From contig CALFPN010000158.1 of assembly GCA_937919015.1 (NCBI GenBank), forward strand, positions 1-9,389: a stretch of DNA of 9,389 nucleotides. Direction: 5' to 3'. The position numbers were made by a program, and so were the translations under genes. The stretch is from an uncultured Clostridia bacterium (GTDB lineage Bacteria; Bacillota; Clostridia; Lachnospirales; Anaerotignaceae). Under the pieces are notes generated by a model. The model made no database searches. It was not told the DNA's origin and was given only the letters and a program-made list of their open reading frames with translations. Positions 1-5,456 of the stretch are shown here, piece by piece; positions within the stretch are counted from its first letter, which is position 1, and every line of letters starts with the position of its first letter.

Positions 1-72
1 AATGTGCTGTCTGGTGAAGTAGGCGATACATTTGTATGTCATGATTTCTCTACACATTTCGAATCCCTTTGA
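1..72 (+). CDS. Possible 3' end of an unidentified gene
   Basis: Frame 1 is open from the window edge to a TGA at 70-72, giving 23 residues that end in HFESL; the other two + frames close within about 20 bases. An intrinsic terminator begins 42 bases further on, which is what one expects after the last gene of a transcription unit. The tail is too short for any family assignment, and it could equally be non-coding. Confidence 0.25.
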   Translation, partial: NVLSGEVGDTFVCHDFSTHFESL

Positions 73-114
73 TTTTATTCATTTCTTCATTTGATGTTCT
101 TTCTCTCCCTCTGT

Positions 115-156
115 AGAAAGAAGCTGCCACATAATTTGCGGCAGCTTCTTTCTTTT
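115..156 (+). terminator. Rho-independent terminator with a 14-bp perfect stem
   Basis: Arms 115-128 (AGAAAGAAGCTGCC) and 140-153 (GGCAGCTTCTTTCT) are perfect complements around an 11-nt loop. The 3' arm runs into a T-rich stretch ending at 156. On the + strand this would end transcription of whatever gene lies to the left. It separates that gene from the promoter region of the ORF at 371. Confidence 0.8.
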
Positions 157-206
157 GCAGATAAAGCAAACATCGCGTAGGGCATGATGCCAAATTTTGG
201 ATTCAT

Positions 207-236
207 TTGACACAGATACCGCCAGCAGGGTACAAT
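207..236 (+). promoter_or_regulatory. Sigma-70 type promoter upstream of the chimeric ORF
   Basis: A perfect TTGACA at 207-212 and TACAAT at 231-236 are separated by 18 bp. Transcription would start near 243, leaving a leader of about 130 nt before the ATG at 371. The stretch 1-370 has no other recognisable gene; it holds this promoter, the terminator and the elements at 287-340. Confidence 0.55.
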
Positions 237-286
237 AGTAAGCACCTTTAAAGTGTACGTTCCAAAAGAAGCAAGTGTAAAAAATA

Positions 287-340
287 GTAAACGCGGAGCA
301 AAATATGGTAAACTCCGCCAACCGGCAAATCAGGTATAAT
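287..340 (+). promoter_or_regulatory. Second promoter with paired GTAAAC operator-like repeats
   Basis: TATAAT at 335-340 has no good -35 hexamer. Where the -35 should lie there is GTAAAC (308-313), and the same hexamer occurs at 287-292, exactly 21 bp (two helical turns) upstream. An inverted repeat GCGGAG (293-298) / CTCCGC (313-318) overlaps them. A weak -35 replaced by phased direct half-sites is typical of activator-dependent promoters such as those of AraC-family regulators. The regulator's identity is inference only. Confidence 0.4.
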
Positions 341-370
341 GAGGATATCAAAAAGAAAAGGAGATACCTT

Positions 371-1351
371 ATGAAGCTTGCTACTACAACTGCTGATTTT
401 CAGCGTTATTCCTTGACTCCCGCTGAAGCAGTCCGCTGTTACGAGGGAACCGGATTCCGCTATTTGGACTATAACTTCTACAAGGAGATCTATCCGGGCT
501 CTCCTTTTTTGACAGATGACTGGATGGCGCGGGTCCGGGATGCGGCAAAGGCGGCAGACATCGTAATGATGCTCGTTCCCGATGAGCTCGCTGCTGATAT
601 CTACAACAAGCAGGTAGCTCCTTACATGAAGGACGGCGACGTTCTTATGTTTGCTCACGGCTTTAATATCCATTTCAACTTCATTCAGCCCGCTAAGAAC
701 ATAGACGTTATCATGGTAGCTCCCAAGGGCCCCGGTCACACCGTTCGCTCCGAGTATCAGGCGGGCAAGGGTGTTCCTTGTCTGATTGCCGTAGAACAGG
801 ATGCCACGGGCGATGCGTGGGATCTTGGTCTTGCCTACGCTCTCGGTATCGGCGGTGCGAGAGCAGGCGTGCTGGAAACCACCTTCCGCACCGAAACCGA
901 AACTGACCTCTTTGGAGAGCAGGCTGTGCTGTGTGGCGGCGTTTGCGCTTTGATGCAGGCAGGCTACGAAACACTCGTAGAAGCAGGCTACGATCCGAGA
1001 AACGCATATTTTGAGTGTATCCACGAAATGAAGCTTATCGTTGACCTCATCTACCAGAGCGGATTTGCAGGAATGCGTTACTCTATCTCCAACACCGCCG
1101 AGTACGGTGATTACGTCACTGGTCCCAAGATCATCACCGAGGACACCAAAAAGGCTATGAAAAAGATCCTTTCCGACATTCAGGACGGTACGTTCGCAAA
1201 GGATTTCCTTCTCGATATGTCCTCCGCCGGTGCACAGGTTCATTTCAACGCCATGAGGAAGCGGGCAAGCGAGCATCCCTCCGAGGTGGTCGGTGCGGAT
1301 ATCCGCAAGCTGTATAGCTGGAGCGACGAGGATAAGCTCATCAATAATTGA
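371..1351 (+). CDS. ilvC: Chimeric ORF: isomerase/epimerase-like N-terminus joined to truncated ketol-acid reductoisomerase
   Basis: ATG 371 is chosen because AAAGGAG (357-363) lies 7 nt upstream. Residues 1-56 (TTADFQRYSLTPAEAV, then GFRYLDYNFYKE) look like the first strand and helix of a TIM-barrel sugar-phosphate isomerase/epimerase. From about residue 57 the protein is class I IlvC, the NADPH- and Mg-dependent enzyme of valine/isoleucine synthesis: AADIVMMLVPDE, AHGFNIHF, APKGPGH, ETDLFGEQAVLCGG (metal ligands D179, E183), FECIHEMKLIVDL (E215, E219) and SISNTAEYGD. The C-terminus is complete. The first roughly 75 residues of IlvC, with the glycine-rich NADPH-binding loop, are missing, so reductoisomerase activity is not expected. 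Codon use from 539 on (14 AAG to 2 AAA for Lys, frequent CTC for Leu) differs from dnaA downstream. Most likely two unrelated genes joined by a chimera or rearrangement. Family calls are firm for IlvC and moderate for the N-terminus. Confidence 0.85.
   Translation: MKLATTTADFQRYSLTPAEAVRCYEGTGFRYLDYNFYKEIYPGSPFLTDDWMARVRDAAKAADIVMMLVPDELAADIYNKQVAPYMKDGDVLMFAHGFNIHFNFIQPAKNIDVIMVAPKGPGHTVRSEYQAGKGVPCLIAVEQDATGDAWDLGLAYALGIGGARAGVLETTFRTETETDLFGEQAVLCGGVCALMQAGYETLVEAGYDPRNAYFECIHEMKLIVDLIYQSGFAGMRYSISNTAEYGDYVTGPKIITEDTKKAMKKILSDIQDGTFAKDFLLDMSSAGAQVHFNAMRKRASEHPSEVVGADIRKLYSWSDEDKLINN
539..560. other. Joint 1: isomerase-like segment to ilvC segment
   Basis: The protein stops resembling the isomerase and starts resembling IlvC across residues 57-63 (DAAKAAD). 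An alanine-rich stretch of this kind could occur in both parents: a helix after WMARVR in the isomerase, and the segment before DIVMMLVPDE in IlvC. That would let short microhomology in a GCGGCAAAGGCGGC-like sequence mediate the joint. The exact breakpoint cannot be placed without the parent sequences. Confidence 0.7.
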
Positions 1352-1365
1352 CAGGAGGTGGCAGT

Positions 1366-1455
1366 ATGCCGAAAGAAAATGTAGTTAATGGGGTTCAAAA
1401 TGCGCCGCACCGCAGTCTGTTTCATGCGCTCGGACTGACGGAAGAAGAACAGAAA
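1366..1455 (+). pseudogene. ilvD: 5' fragment of dihydroxy-acid dehydratase gene
   Basis: AGGAGG (1353-1358) precedes ATG 1366, 14 bases after the ilvC stop, a normal ilvC-ilvD operon spacing. The first about 30 residues (NAPHRSLFHALGLTEEE) match the IlvD N-terminal signature, in which APHRSL is followed by ALG and an acidic stretch. The usual continuation in IlvD, a hydrophobic PxIGI-type strand and the first iron-sulfur ligand cysteine, is absent. Instead the frame passes into the DnaA linker. This is therefore only the start of ilvD, used here as a foreign N-terminus for DnaA. Confidence 0.8.
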
Positions 1456-2535
1456 GCCGGTGCCTTCGGAAACCATAATCTGGCAAAGGAAAAAAAGGCA
1501 GACCGCGCCAATCGTAACCTGAATCCCAAATATGTTTTCGACTCTTTCGTTGTCGGCAACAGCAACCGCATGGCCCATGCCGCATCTCTGGCCGTTGCGG
1601 AAAGCCCCGCACAGGCCTATAATCCCCTGTTTTTGTACGGCAATTCCGGTCTGGGGAAAACCCACCTGATGCATTCCATCGGCCATTTCATTCTGGATAA
1701 AAACCCCGATGCAAAGGTGCTGTATGTAACCAGTGAGACATTTACCATCGAGCTGATCAATTCCATCCAGAACAATAAAAACGAGGAATTCCGCAATAAA
1801 TACAGAAATATCGATGTACTGATGATCGACGATATCCAGTTCATTTCCAAAAAAGAAGGGACACAGGAAGAATTCTTCCATACGTTCAATGCATTGTATG
1901 AATCCAATAAACAGATCATCATTTCTTCCGACCGTCCTCCCAAAGAAATCAAGACACTGGAAGACAGACTGCGCAGCCGTTTTGAATGGGGCCTGATCGC
2001 CGATGTGCAGCCCCCCGATTATGAAACAAGAATCGCCATTTTGCGGAAAAAAGCAGAGCGCGACCATATCACTGTGCCCGATGATGTCATGGCATATATC
2101 GCGAAAAATATCGCATCCAATATCCGTGAACTGGAAGGGGCCCTGACCAGAATTGTTGCCTTTGCCACCCTGACCAATCAGGATATTTCCATTGCATTGG
2201 CGGAAAACAGCCTGAAGGATATCTTCAGTGAAAACGCATCCACACCATTGACACCGGATCTGATCCAGCAGGTGGTGGCGGAGCATTATAACATCCGTGT
2301 GGAAGATATTCAGGGCAGCAAAAAGCCGAAAAATATTGCTTTCCCCAGACAGGTATCCATGTATCTTTGCAGAAAGCTTTTGGATATTTCCCTGCCGAAG
2401 ATCGGCGAAAGCTTCGGCGGCAGAGACCATACCACGGTCATCCACGCCATTACAAAGATCGAAAAACAGCTGGAAACTGACACTGCCCTGCAGAAAACCA
2501 TCCATCAGCTGGAAAAAGAAATCAAGGAAGCGTGA
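1366..2535 (+). CDS. dnaA: Replication initiator DnaA lacking domain I, with IlvD-derived N-terminus
   Basis: DnaA binds DnaA boxes in oriC as an ATP complex and opens the duplex. The ORF encodes 389 residues, against about 440-460 for Firmicutes DnaA. Residues 1-30 are IlvD-like, 31-52 are DnaA linker, and domain III starts at NLNPKYVFDSFVVG (51-64). Domain III carries Walker A GNSGLGKT (92-99), Walker B VLMIDDIQF (151-159), sensor 1 IISSDRPP (185-192), the arginine-finger region RLRSRFEWGL (201-210) and sensor 2 NIRELEGAL (252-260). Domain IV has the DNA-binding signature GGRDHTTVIHA (351-361). Domain I, needed for DnaA self-interaction and helicase loading, is entirely missing. The usual promoter and upstream DnaA boxes are also gone. 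The ATG at 1366 with AGGAGG is the ilvD start. The C-terminal three quarters are normal, so the native gene was probably intact and the 5' end is replaced by a joint near 1450-1470. Confidence 0.95.
   Translation: MPKENVVNGVQNAPHRSLFHALGLTEEEQKAGAFGNHNLAKEKKADRANRNLNPKYVFDSFVVGNSNRMAHAASLAVAESPAQAYNPLFLYGNSGLGKTHLMHSIGHFILDKNPDAKVLYVTSETFTIELINSIQNNKNEEFRNKYRNIDVLMIDDIQFISKKEGTQEEFFHTFNALYESNKQIIISSDRPPKEIKTLEDRLRSRFEWGLIADVQPPDYETRIAILRKKAERDHITVPDDVMAYIAKNIASNIRELEGALTRIVAFATLTNQDISIALAENSLKDIFSENASTPLTPDLIQQVVAEHYNIRVEDIQGSKKPKNIAFPRQVSMYLCRKLLDISLPKIGESFGGRDHTTVIHAITKIEKQLETDTALQKTIHQLEKEIKEA
1450..1470. other. Joint 2: ilvD segment to dnaA segment
   Basis: Between codon 29 (Gln, 1450-1452) and codon 35 of the 1366 ORF, the IlvD similarity ends and sequence typical of a DnaA linker begins. 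Left of it Leu is often CTC (eight in the ilvC part, one more in the ilvD piece); right of it I see no CTC in the DnaA part. The reading frame is preserved across the joint. Confidence 0.7.
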
Positions 2536-2680
2536 TTGAGGGCTCTGCCCTCAAACACCCGGCAGGGAAATCATTTCCCTGCACCCTGATACGAAAAAGC
2601 ATTGCATGCTTTTTTGAAGTTTGGATCAAACCTTTTCAAAGGTTTGCAGGGTTTGGGACAGCGTCCCATAAAAAACTTCC
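2536..2680 (+). repeat. Multi-hairpin intergenic repeat, copy A
   Basis: Directly after the dnaA stop there are five consecutive hairpins: 2536-2543/2547-2554, 2562-2570/2574-2582 (GCAGGGAAA with TTTCCCTGC), 2594-2602/2606-2614, 2627-2635/2638-2646 (CAAACCTTT with AAAGGTTTG) and 2654-2659/2663-2668. Most arms are perfect with 2-4 nt loops. The order and the spacer sequences (ACACCC after the first hairpin, GGGTTTGGG before the last, ATAAAAA-CTT after it) recur in reverse complement between dnaN and rlbA. This marks a dispersed palindromic repeat. I know no established name for it. Confidence 0.75.
2594..2616 (+). terminator. Probable dnaA terminator inside repeat copy A
   Basis: AAAAAGCAT (2594-2602) pairs with ATGCTTTTT (2606-2614), followed by a run of six T in total. 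The core stem is short (GCAT/ATGC) but the A-tract, hairpin, T-tract layout would work on either strand. It is the best terminator candidate between dnaA and the oriC DnaA boxes. Confidence 0.45.
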
Positions 2681-2764
2681 TATTATATAAAGAAAAGATT
2701 TCCACAGAAATCTGTGGATTTGCATCGGAAAAATTGTGGACAACCATCGTCCCAATCGGACGAA

Positions 2765-2773
2765 TGTGGATAA
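2765..2773 (-). promoter_or_regulatory. Perfect DnaA box
   Basis: TGTGGATAA, the exact complement of TTATCCACA. A degenerate box CGTGGACAA starts at 2774, directly abutting it, so the two form a head-to-tail pair on the - strand. Confidence 0.85.
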
Positions 2774-2801
2774 CGTGGACAACCACCAAACTTATACAGA
2801 C

Positions 2802-2810
2802 TTATCCACA
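2802..2810 (+). promoter_or_regulatory. Perfect DnaA box
   Basis: TTATCCACA in + orientation, preceded 10 bp upstream by the weaker TTATACAGA (2792-2800) in the same orientation. Confidence 0.85.
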
Positions 2811-2857
2811 TGGTTTTCCAAAACGCTTTTCCCTTGATTTTTCAGGGTGCAAATCGG

Positions 2858-2900
2858 TTTTCCACAAACCCACAGCCCCTACTACTGCTACTACTGATCA
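2858..2900 (+). other. Basal origin unwinding element: DnaA box, GC spacer and DnaA-trios
   Basis: DnaA box TTTTCCACA (2858-2866) is followed by a C-rich spacer (2867-2878) and then by six triplets CTA CTA CTG CTA CTA CTG (2879-2896). The complementary strand reads 3'-GAT GAT GAC GAT GAT GAC-5', fitting the DnaA-trio consensus 3'-(G/A)A(T/A)-5' except at the third base of triplets 3 and 6. Downstream DNA to about 2935 is AT-rich. In B. subtilis this arrangement guides the DnaA filament onto one strand and sets where the duplex opens. The order relative to dnaN is the same here. Confidence 0.8.
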
Positions 2901-2950
2901 ACATTTACTTATCTTACTTATCCATGTGAATAAAGGAGTTGTACACAGCT

Positions 2951-4054
2951 ATGAAATTAACATGCAGTAAAGACCTGCTCCTGCAGTATATCAATATTGT
3001 AAATAAAGCCGTTTCCAACAGAACCACACTGCCCATTCTGGAATGTATTCTGTTAACAGCCGATGAAAAAGGCTTTATCATGACCGGCAACGATCTGGAG
3101 ATCGGCATCAAAACAGCACCTATCGAAGCAGAGATTGAAGAACGCGGTGAAGTTGCTATCGAAGCCCGTATCTTTAACGAAATTGTCCGCAGACTAAACG
3201 GGGAATCCGTAACCATTGCAACCGATGAAAAATTTGCTGTGACCATCCTCAGCGGTACCTCTGAATTTCAGATCATGGGCCAGAGCGGAGATGATTTCCC
3301 TTCCCTGCCCGAAGTGGAACAGGAAAAGGTATATTCCATGGAACAGGCGAAACTGAGGGATATGATCCGTCAAACCATTTTCTCCATTGCTCAGGATGGC
3401 AGCAAGCCCGTACTGACCGGCGAACTGTTTGAACTGAATAATACATCCGTGAACGTGGTTTCCGTTGACGGCTACAGAATTTCCTTCCGCAAGAATGCCC
3501 TGATGATGGGCAGCGGGGAAACAGAGGTCATTGTGCCCGGCAAAACATTATCCGAACTGAATAAAATTCTGTCTCAGGAGGAAGAGGATACCCTGTCCAT
3601 GTATCTGACAGAAAAACATATCCTCTTTGATTTGGGCAATGCGGTGATGGTATCCAGACTGATCGAGGGGGATTTCATCCGTTATGCCCAGTCCTTCTCC
3701 GAAGACTACAAAACAAAAATGATTATCGATAAGAGCGAACTGATTCAGGCGTTGGAAAGAGCGTCTCTGGTTTCCAGAGATAACAGAAAAACGCCCGTAC
3801 GCCTGATGCTGAGAAACGGCGGTATGGATATCACGGCTAGAAGTGATATGGGTACGGCCCATGAAAGCATTGCTGCGGAAGTGGAAGGCGATGATTTGTC
3901 CATTGCCTTTAACCCAAGATATCTGATTGAAGCTCTGCGCTCCATTGAGGATGATTCCGTAAAAATGATCTTTATGGCGTCCCTCAGCCCTTGCACGATC
4001 CTGCCTGTGGACGGGGATGCGTTCAAATATTTAATTTTGCCTTTGAGAATGTAA
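2951..4054 (+). CDS. dnaN: DNA polymerase III beta subunit (sliding clamp)
   Basis: The homodimeric ring tethers DNA polymerase III and other repair and replication proteins to DNA. The ATG at 2951 is chosen over an in-frame TTG at 2939 because AAAGGAG (2932-2938) abuts the TTG but sits 12 nt from the ATG. The product MKLTCSKDLLLQYINIVNKAV has the usual clamp N-terminus. It is 367 residues, the family's normal length, and ends with the clamp C-terminus (ILPVDGDAFKYLILPLRM). Recognisable clamp segments include TLPILECILL (26-35), GNDLEIGI (46-53), SGDDFPSLP in the first interdomain region, and LTGELFEL with VSVDGYR in the middle domain. It lies just right of oriC and is followed by repeat copy B with no further gene for 256 bp. 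Nothing looks damaged. Confidence 0.98.
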   Translation: MKLTCSKDLLLQYINIVNKAVSNRTTLPILECILLTADEKGFIMTGNDLEIGIKTAPIEAEIEERGEVAIEARIFNEIVRRLNGESVTIATDEKFAVTILSGTSEFQIMGQSGDDFPSLPEVEQEKVYSMEQAKLRDMIRQTIFSIAQDGSKPVLTGELFELNNTSVNVVSVDGYRISFRKNALMMGSGETEVIVPGKTLSELNKILSQEEEDTLSMYLTEKHILFDLGNAVMVSRLIEGDFIRYAQSFSEDYKTKMIIDKSELIQALERASLVSRDNRKTPVRLMLRNGGMDITARSDMGTAHESIAAEVEGDDLSIAFNPRYLIEALRSIEDDSVKMIFMASLSPCTILPVDGDAFKYLILPLRM

Positions 4055-4070
4055 GTGGGGCTTTACTGGA

Positions 4071-4297
4071 GAAACTTTTTTCACTTGTGAAAAGTTTCCC
4101 CAGACCCCTTCAAAAACACGCTTCCAAGGCAAGTTTTTATGGGGCTTTGCCCCAAACCCCACAAGGGGATAATCCCCTTGACCCTATTTGCCTGCGGCGC
4201 ATATATTTTTATTTCTCGCAGAAACGATAGTTTCTGCAAATCGGTTTCCAAAGGGGTGACCCCTTTGGCAGGGTGTTTGAGGGACAGAGTCCCTCAA
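4071..4297 (-). repeat. Multi-hairpin intergenic repeat, copy B (inverted relative to copy A)
   Basis: Six hairpins fill the dnaN-rlbA gap: 4071-4098 (GAAACTTTT with AAAAGTTTC, extra T's), 4140-4145/4149-4154, 4162-4170/4172-4180 (CAAGGGGAT with ATCCCCTTG), 4218-4225/4230-4237, 4248-4257/4259-4268 and 4277-4285/4289-4297. Read on the - strand the unit begins TTGAGGG..CCCTCAA, ACACCC, and later has GGGTTTGGGGC..GCCCC and ATAAAAACTT, parallel to copy A. Two short open frames that overlap this region are made of repeat DNA and are not called as genes. No classical terminator is evident, though the first hairpin could slow or stop read-through from dnaN. Confidence 0.75.
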
Positions 4298-4310
4298 GAA
4301 GGAGGTTTTT

Positions 4311-4532
4311 ATGGAAAAAGTGTATATTCATACAGAATTTATCAAACTGCAGCAGGTATTAAAGCTGGCCGGTCTGATCGATCAGGGGTCCGATGTCAAA
4401 TACTACCTGTCTAAAGGTATGGTTTATGTAAACAATGAAATGGCCACAGAGCGTGGAAAAAAGATTCGTCATGGTGATATCGTGGAAGTGAAAGGTGTCG
4501 GTTCTGTAGAAGTAGAGCTTGACGTTGATTAA
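4311..4532 (+). CDS. rlbA: S4-domain RNA-binding protein RlbA (YaaA)
   Basis: This is a small RNA-binding protein of 73 residues that is almost entirely one S4 fold. LQQVLKLAGLIDQGSDVKYYL and GMVYVNNEMATERGKKIRHGDIVEV carry the S4 pattern of a helical hairpin followed by the basic RGKKIRxGD loop. Its homologue YaaA/RlbA sits between dnaN and recF in many Firmicutes and is thought to act in 50S ribosome assembly; the exact role is not settled. AAGGAGG (4299-4305) precedes the ATG with 5 nt spacing. The last hairpin of repeat copy B (4277-4297) ends only 1 nt before this site and might influence its access. It is probably the first gene of an operon running through recF. Confidence 0.93.
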   Translation: MEKVYIHTEFIKLQQVLKLAGLIDQGSDVKYYLSKGMVYVNNEMATERGKKIRHGDIVEVKGVGSVEVELDVD

Positions 4533-4570
4533 AAAAATTGAAAAACAAAAGAGGAAAGGAGTATGTGAAA

Positions 4571-5452
4571 ATGGCAAATAAGGCAAAACTGGAATTGATC
4601 GCATCGATGTTTATTTTTGGTACCATCGGTATTTTTGTGCGGCATATTCCCCTGCCTTCCAGCATGATCGCGCTGGTAAGGGGGTTTGTTGGTGCGTTTT
4701 TCGTGCTTCTTTTTGTATATCTGAAAAAAAGTAAGCCGGATAAAGCTGCCATCAAAAAGAATTTTGTGATGCTTGCCCTCTCCGGTGCTTTTATCGGCAT
4801 CAACTGGATTCTGCTTTTTGAATCCTATAACTATACCACCGTTGCTACGGCGACGATCTGTTATTACATGGAGCCGATTTTTGTCATTCTGGCTTCCCCC
4901 TTCCTGCTGAAGGAAAAGCTGACGGCGAAAAAGGCGGTTTGTGCGGCCTTCGCCCTTCTGGGTATGGTTTTCGTATCAGGTGTGTTGCAAACAGGTATCC
5001 CTGCCTTGTCTGAAGCGAAAGGGATTTTGTATGGTTTAGGTGCCGCCTGCTTCTATGCTTCTGTTGTGCTGATGAATAAAAAGATCACGGAGATCAATGC
5101 CTATGATAAGACCATCATGCAGCTGGGGATGGGTGCCATTGTATTGAGTCCATACGTTATGTTAACGCAGGATTTTGGCTCCGCAGCATCTTCCATGACC
5201 CCTTCTCTGTGGGCACTCTTGCTCTTTGTGGGTCTGGTACATACGGGGGTTGCCTATGCCCTTTATTTCGATTCCATGAAAGAGCTGAAAGCCCAGACTT
5301 TGGCGATTTTCAGCTATATCGATCCCATCGTTGCCATCATTCTTTCTGCCCTTTTGCTGAAAGAAAATATGGGGATCTATGGTGTGATCGGCGCGGTTCT
5401 GGTGCTGGGTTCTACCTTTATCAGTGAAATGCCGGAAAAAGAAAGGAACTGA
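4571..5452 (+). CDS. EamA-family (DMT superfamily) membrane transporter
   Basis: This is a probable inner-membrane permease of the drug/metabolite transporter superfamily, 293 residues with about ten hydrophobic helices in two homologous halves. The EamA repeat is visible twice: YMEPIFVILASPFLLKEKLT (99-118) and YIDPIVAIILSALLLKENM (249-267), each with the conserved proline and LLKE at a helix end. The substrate cannot be read from sequence; relatives export amino acids, nucleosides or drugs. ATG 4571 is preferred because AAAGGAG (4555-4561) lies 9 nt upstream; in-frame GTG 4565 is too close to it, and ATG 4538 has no site. It starts 38 bp after rlbA and is followed 4 bp after its stop by the next gene, so co-translation is likely. 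A transporter at this position is not part of the standard dnaN-rlbA-recF order and looks like a lineage-specific insertion. Confidence 0.92.
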   Translation: MANKAKLELIASMFIFGTIGIFVRHIPLPSSMIALVRGFVGAFFVLLFVYLKKSKPDKAAIKKNFVMLALSGAFIGINWILLFESYNYTTVATATICYYMEPIFVILASPFLLKEKLTAKKAVCAAFALLGMVFVSGVLQTGIPALSEAKGILYGLGAACFYASVVLMNKKITEINAYDKTIMQLGMGAIVLSPYVMLTQDFGSAASSMTPSLWALLLFVGLVHTGVAYALYFDSMKELKAQTLAIFSYIDPIVAIILSALLLKENMGIYGVIGAVLVLGSTFISEMPEKERN

Positions 5453-5456
5453 TATT

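Larger units (their letters stand above)
2698..2926. other. oriC: Chromosomal replication origin oriC (dnaA-dnaN part)
   Basis: This non-coding stretch holds DnaA boxes on both strands. Two are perfect: TGTGGATAA at 2765-2773 (- strand box) and TTATCCACA at 2802-2810 (+ strand). One-mismatch boxes lie at 2735-2743 (TGTGGACAA) and 2858-2866 (TTTTCCACA). Weaker sites are at 2698-2706 and 2713-2721, which form a divergent pair, and at 2774-2782, 2792-2800 and 2918-2926. The dnaN-proximal end carries a GC-rich spacer, a DnaA-trio run and AT-rich DNA. In Bacillus-type bipartite origins this is the unwinding half (between dnaA and dnaN). The other half, upstream of dnaA, is missing here because of the ilv segment. 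Confidence 0.92.

Noticed and set aside
248..1276. Long open frame on the - strand (342 codons) opposite the ilvC fusion
   Set aside because: It mirrors a convincingly coding + strand gene, has no recognisable protein features and lacks a good ribosome site; it is a shadow of codon bias.
1240..2505. 421-codon open frame on the - strand opposite dnaA
   Set aside because: The + strand carries unmistakable DnaA motifs throughout; the reverse product is rich in Cys/Phe/Ile runs with no domain signature.
2536..2680. Possible CRISPR array or insertion sequence in the repeat regions
   Set aside because: The hairpins differ in sequence, have no regular repeat-spacer period, and there is no transposase or Cas gene in the window.
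2939..2950. Alternative TTG start for dnaN
   Set aside because: The Shine-Dalgarno sequence directly abuts this TTG, leaving no spacing; ATG 2951 gives the normal clamp N-terminus.
2602..2970. 122-codon open frame across the dnaA-dnaN gap
   Set aside because: It runs through hairpins, DnaA boxes and the DnaA-trios; the region is oriC and the product is not protein-like.
3991..4414. Two short + strand open frames between dnaN and rlbA
   Set aside because: They overlap the ends of real genes and consist mainly of hairpin-repeat sequence, with no ribosome binding site.
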